This document shows positions 60,633 to 64,000 of a stretch of 64,000 nucleotides of DNA, piece by piece; within the stretch, counting starts at the first letter, position 1, and each line of letters starts with the position of its first letter. Below the pieces are notes generated by a model, which worked only from the letters and a program-made list of their open reading frames with translations, was not told the DNA's origin and did no database searches. Origin of the DNA: DYRB01 sp963802205 (GTDB lineage: Bacteria; Pseudomonadota; Gammaproteobacteria; Chromatiales; Chromatiaceae); the NCBI GenBank assembly GCA_963802205.1, contig CAWDHW010000006.1:281382-345381 (forward strand), written 5' to 3'. The translations under genes and the position numbers were made by a program.

Positions 60633-60736
60633 TGTTGAGTTGCGTCCGATTCTGACCCTCGTGCCCTAAGGGTTTGCAGGGAATTTTGACCGACGTTTGA
60701 CACTGTCCTGCTTGGTAACAAGCAGGAGAACCAGGA

Positions 60737-62258
60737 GTGATCGACGTGGCGTTGTTAAGTGTGATCAGGCGTTGGCACCTGAGGGATGGCGTGGCCATCC
60801 GTGAAATTTCCCGGCGTACCGGGCTGTCTCGAAACACGATCCGCAAGTATCTGCGCTCGAGGGGGGGTGGAACCTCGGTATCCTGAGCGGCAGAGTCCCA
60901 GTCTGTTGGATACCTTCGCCCCCAAGCTGGCGCTCTGGCTCCAGACCGATAGTAAGAAGAACCGCAAGCAGCGGCGAAACCTGAGGCAGATGCATGCAGA
61001 CCTGGTGGCGTTGGGCTACACGGGTTCGTACGATCGGGTGGCCGCCTTTGCCCGCAAGTGGCGGCAAGCCCAGCAGGAGGAGGCCCGCACGTGCGGGCGC
61101 GGCACCTTCATTCCGCTGACCTTTGCGCCGGGTGATGCCTTCCAGTTCGACTGGAGCGAAGACTGGGCGGTTCTGGGTGGGGTGCGCACCAAGTTGCAGG
61201 TGGCGCAACTGAAACTCGCTTACAGTCGGGCCTTCATTTTACGGGCCTATCCCCTGCAAACCCACGAGATGCTGTTCGATGCCCACCTTCATGCCTTTCG
61301 GCTCCTGGGTGGGGTTCCCCGCCGCGGCATCTACGACAACATGAAGACCGCCGTCGACCGGGTCGGCAAAGGCAAGGTCCGGGACGTCAACCAGCGCTTC
61401 CAGGCGATGGCAAGCCACTATCTGTTCGAGCCCGAGTTCTGTAACCCGGCGGCCGGTTGGGAGAAAGGCCAGATCGAGAAGACCGTCCAGGACTCCCGGC
61501 GTCGCATCTGGCAGCAGGCACCGGCCTTCCAGGGTCTGGCGGACCTCAATGCCTGGCTGGAACAGCGCTGCCGAGAACTCTGGCACGAGCTGCATCATCC
61601 CGAACTCGCCGTCAGCGTGGCGGAGGTCTGGGCTGAGGAACAGCCGTGGTTGATGGTGGTGCCTGCCCCCTTCGATGGGTTTGTCGAACACACCAAGCGG
61701 GTCTCCCCGACCTGTCTCATCCACTTCGAGAGTAACCGCTACAGTGTCCCGGCATCCTTCGCCAACCGCCCGGTCAGTCTGCGGGTCTACGCCGACCGAC
61801 TGGTGGTGGCGGCCGAGGGTCAGGTCATCGCCGAGCACCAGCGGATCTTCCAGCGCAGCCATAAGACCGGCCACACCGTCTACGATTGGCGGCATTACCT
61901 GCCGGTCCTGCAGCGCAAACCTGGCGCCTTACGCAACGGCGCCCCCTTTGCCGAGCTCCCCGCGGCGTTCAAGCGCCTGCAGTCCCTGCTGCTGAAGCGC
62001 CCTGGCGGCGACCGGGACATGGTCGATATCCTGGCCTTGGTGCTGCATCACGAGGAGAGTGCCGTTCTGGTGGCCGTGGAGATGGCCTTGGAAGCGGGAG
62101 CACCGTCCAAGCAGCACATCCTCAATCTGCTGAGCCGGTTGGTGGAACGGCCCCCGCCAGCGCCGGTGGACACACCCGAAGCGTTGGCCCTGACGCTTGC
62201 CCCCGAGGCCAATGTCAGCCGCTATGACCGGTTGCGGGAGGCCCAGGATGCCGCCTGA
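60737..62258 (+). CDS. istA: IstA transposase of IS21, frame broken in a G-run
   Basis: From GTG 60737: IRRWHLRDGVAIREISRRTG with LSRNTIRKYLRS (helix-turn-helix), then a run of seven G at about 60862-60868 shifts the frame by +1 to VEPRYPERQSPSLLDTFAPK. DDE domain: FQFDWSEDWAVL, GIYDNMKTAVDRV, EPEFCNPAAGWEKGQIEKTV. Corrected length 506 residues. Confidence 0.92.
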
Positions 62259-63024
62259 TGCCATGGTCGCAACACTGAAAACCCTCAAGCTGTTCGGGAT
62301 GGCTCAGGCAGTAGAGGAGCTGGCGACCCAAGGTTCGCCCGCTTACCACCAGGCCGAAGCCATCCTGGTGAACCTCCTGAAAGCCGAGGTCGCGGAACGC
62401 GAAGTCCGCTCGGTGAACTACCAGATGAAGATCGCCCGCTTCCCGGCCTATCGGGACCTCGCCGGCTTCGACTTCGCGCAGAGTGTCGTGAACGAGGCCC
62501 TGGTGCGCCAACTGCATCGCGGCGACTTCATGGCCGAGGCCCACAACATCGTCCTGATCGGTGGCCCAGGAACGGGGAAGACACATCTGGCGACCGCCAT
62601 CAGCGTGCAGGCGATCATGCATGCCCGGCGGCGTGTCCGTTTCTTCTCCACCGTCGACCTGGTCAACAGCCTCGAGCAGGAGAAACTCGCAGGCAAGGCG
62701 GGACAGCTCGCCCAGCGCCTGGTCCCGACCGATCTGGTGATCCTCGACGAACTGGGCTACCTGCCCTTCAGCCAAACCGGCGGCGCCTTGCTCTTCCACC
62801 TGATCAGCAAGCTCTACGAACACACCAGCCTGATCATCACCACCAACCTGGCCTTCGCGGAGTGGGCCAGCATCTTCGGCGATGCCAAGATGACCACCGC
62901 GTTGCTCGACCGCCTCACCCATCATTGCCATATCCTCGAGACCGGCAACGACAGCTACCGTTTCAAGAACAGTTCCACGCAGCGGGAACAGGAGGGCCAG
63001 ACTAGAAAACTCTCCATCTCCTGA
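62248..63024 (+). CDS. istB: IstB AAA+ helper ATPase of IS21
   Basis: 258 residues from ATG 62248 (overlaps istA by 11 bp). Walker A GGPGTGKTH, Walker B DLVILDELGYLPFS, sensor IITTNLAFAEW, C-terminal RLTHHCHILETGNDSYRF. Intact. Confidence 0.95.
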   Translation: MPPDAMVATLKTLKLFGMAQAVEELATQGSPAYHQAEAILVNLLKAEVAEREVRSVNYQMKIARFPAYRDLAGFDFAQSVVNEALVRQLHRGDFMAEAHNIVLIGGPGTGKTHLATAISVQAIMHARRRVRFFSTVDLVNSLEQEKLAGKAGQLAQRLVPTDLVILDELGYLPFSQTGGALLFHLISKLYEHTSLIITTNLAFAEWASIFGDAKMTTALLDRLTHHCHILETGNDSYRFKNSSTQREQEGQTRKLSIS

Positions 63025-63104
63025 GCCAGACTATGGCTCTTACAGGCGGGTCAGAGTTCAGTGCAAACAACGGGTCAGTTCTCCGCGCAAATCAACAAAC
63101 AGGT

Positions 63105-64000
63105 GATCGGCGAAACGGTTAGGCGTCTGGATGCCTTCTGCACTGAACTGGAATCCTTCGATGTCGAGTTGATCTTCGTTGACGACGGCAGTCGTGACCA
63201 CACGCGTGACCTTCTGATGCAATATGCGGCGGCCGATCCGCGTATCAAATTGATCTGTTTCGCCAGGAATTTCGGACACCAGATCGCGGTAACCGCAGGC
63301 ATCGATAGCGCAAACGGCGATGCGGTCGTGTTGATCGATGCCGATCTCCAGGACCCGCCGGAGGTTATTCACCAAATGATCGCCAAGTGGCAGGAAGGCT
63401 ACGATGTTGTTTACGGTACACGCACGGAGCGGCCCGGTGAGTCGGCATTTAAGTTGGCGGCGGCACGCGGGTTCTACCGGCTGCTAGACCGGCTTTCCGA
63501 CGTGCCGATCCCGCTGGATACTGGGGACTTCCGGCTGATGGGCCGCAATGTCGTTGACGCTTTGCGCGCTATGCCAGAGCGGGACCGCTTTGTGCGCGGT
63601 ATGGTGAGCTGGGTTGGTTTTCGGCAGGTTGCCCTGCCCTATCGACGAGCCAAGCGCTTCGCAGGGGAAAGCAAGTACCCCCTTCGGAAGATGTTGCGTT
63701 TCGCGACCGACGGCATTCTTTCTTTTTCAACCAAGCCGTTGCAGATCTCCATCGGTCTGGGCATCTTCTCTGCCTTCCTCGCCCTGCTCGGCATGCTATA
63801 CGCGGTACTGATCCGCCTGTTTACCGATAACTGGGTCGAAGGCTGGGCAGCGATCATGGTGGCAGTACTCTTTATCGGCGGTATCCAGTTGATCTCAGTC
63901 GGGGTTGTCGGCGAATACGTGGGCCGAATTTATGGCGAGATCAAGCAGCGGCCCCTTTACATTGTCAGCGCGTACTATGGGTTCGATAAGTCGCCGCCAT
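63105..64000 (+). pseudogene. Family 2 glycosyltransferase (DPM1/ArnC-like), 3' part, runs off the window
   Basis: ELIFVDDGSRDHTRDLLMQY (first DxD-type Asp), NFGHQIAVTAGIDSANGDAV, LIDADLQDPPEVI (DAD), GTRTERPGESAFK, then two membrane helices (LQISIGLGIFSAFLALLGML, MVAVLFIGGIQLISVGVVGE) and GRIYGEIKQRPLYIV. The pattern is that of polyprenyl-phosphate sugar transferases. Inactivated by IS21 unless excised; the stop lies beyond base 64000. Confidence 0.9.

Larger units (their letters stand above)
60633..63097 (+). mobile_element. IS21-family insertion sequence
   Basis: 2,465 bp. Ends TGTTGAGTTGCGTCCGATTC and, reversed, TGTTGATTTGCGCGGAGAAC, both continuing TGACCC. Flanked by the 7-bp direct repeat AACAGGT (60626-60632 and 63098-63104). 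Contains istA and istB. Taking out the element and one repeat restores EEQVIGETVRRLD in the glycosyltransferase. Confidence 0.95.

Noticed and set aside
60641..63089. IS21 ends starting at TGCG rather than TGTTGA
   Set aside because: No target duplication would result; extending to TGTTGA on both sides gives a perfect 7-bp AACAGGT repeat and a restored reading frame.
1..64000. CRISPR array
   Set aside because: Repeats found are palindromic, dispersed and few per site; no regular repeat-spacer pattern and no cas genes.
1..64000. Alternative nitrogenases (vnf/anf) or nifG-type delta subunit
   Set aside because: Only one set of structural genes, all of Mo type; no short delta-subunit gene between nifD and nifK.

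Overview
The window is GC-rich DNA, most likely from a purple sulfur bacterium (Chromatiaceae). This rests on a Tat-exported high-potential iron-sulfur protein, a relic of a DsrE2-type sulfur-trafficking gene, a large nif plus rnf cluster with gammaproteobacterial gene order (nifLA, FeSII, nifQ, clpX), and a gammaproteobacterial pabC/mltG/tmk/holB/pilZ/tatD housekeeping block. The species is an inference.

Layout. The 3' end of pabC lies at the left edge and its usual partners mltG-tmk-holB-pilZ-tatD lie at 52.8-56.7 kb. Between them is a block of about 52 kb devoted almost entirely to nitrogen fixation, with draT at its left edge and draG at its right edge. From left to right it holds: draT; nifHDK-nifT-ferredoxin-nifY-small protein-lrv-two unknowns; a mazEF toxin pair; a single-ORF nifE-nifN fusion, nifX, an rseC-like gene, the DUF269 and DUF683 genes, fdxB, a thioredoxin-like 2Fe-2S ferredoxin and a small unknown; a leftward group (SIR2-like protein, small unknown, HiPIP, NifZ-domain protein); iscA-like, nifU, nifS; a 3-kb graveyard (RAYT transposase relic, dsrE2 relic, yefM-yoeB, lipoprotein); nifV-cysE-unknown-nifW-nifZ-nifM-clpX; modE-A-D-B-C; leftward rnfABCDGEH; divergent nifL-nifA; an antitoxin/methyltransferase relic; nifB-ferredoxin-nifO-fprA-ferredoxin-FeSII-nifQ-draG.

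How it works together. NifHDK is the Mo-nitrogenase. NifUS, NifB, NifEN, NifV, NifQ, NifX and the Mod transporter build and supply FeMo-co. Rnf and the ferredoxins supply electrons. FeSII and the flavodiiron protein protect against oxygen. DraT and DraG switch NifH by ADP-ribosylation. NifL/NifA control transcription: seven sigma-54 (-24/-12) promoters and seven TGT-N10-ACA NifA sites can be read directly, including two NifA sites shared by the divergent rnfA and nifL promoters. modE carries a ModE-type operator abutting its own start codon.

Two features stand out. First, small palindromic repeats have entered coding sequence: the NifE-NifN linker is built of three repeat palindromes, a 50-bp double-hairpin element sits inside nifM and in the rnfD tail, and a 16-bp palindrome is shared by the NifEN linker and rnfC. 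REPIN pairs and a decayed RAYT transposase are also present. Second, many otherwise well-conserved genes carry single-base frame breaks, mostly +1, concentrated in the nif/mod/rnf block and absent from the housekeeping block; whether these are base-calling errors or real decay is unresolved.

The right end (56.8-64 kb) is lower-GC surface-polysaccharide-type DNA. It has a phage-type regulator, a methyltransferase gene split by an IS30 element (3-bp target duplication), a membrane protein, and a family 2 glycosyltransferase split by an IS21 element (7-bp target duplication). Removing each element in silico restores the reading frame. No rRNA, tRNA or CRISPR array was recognised.
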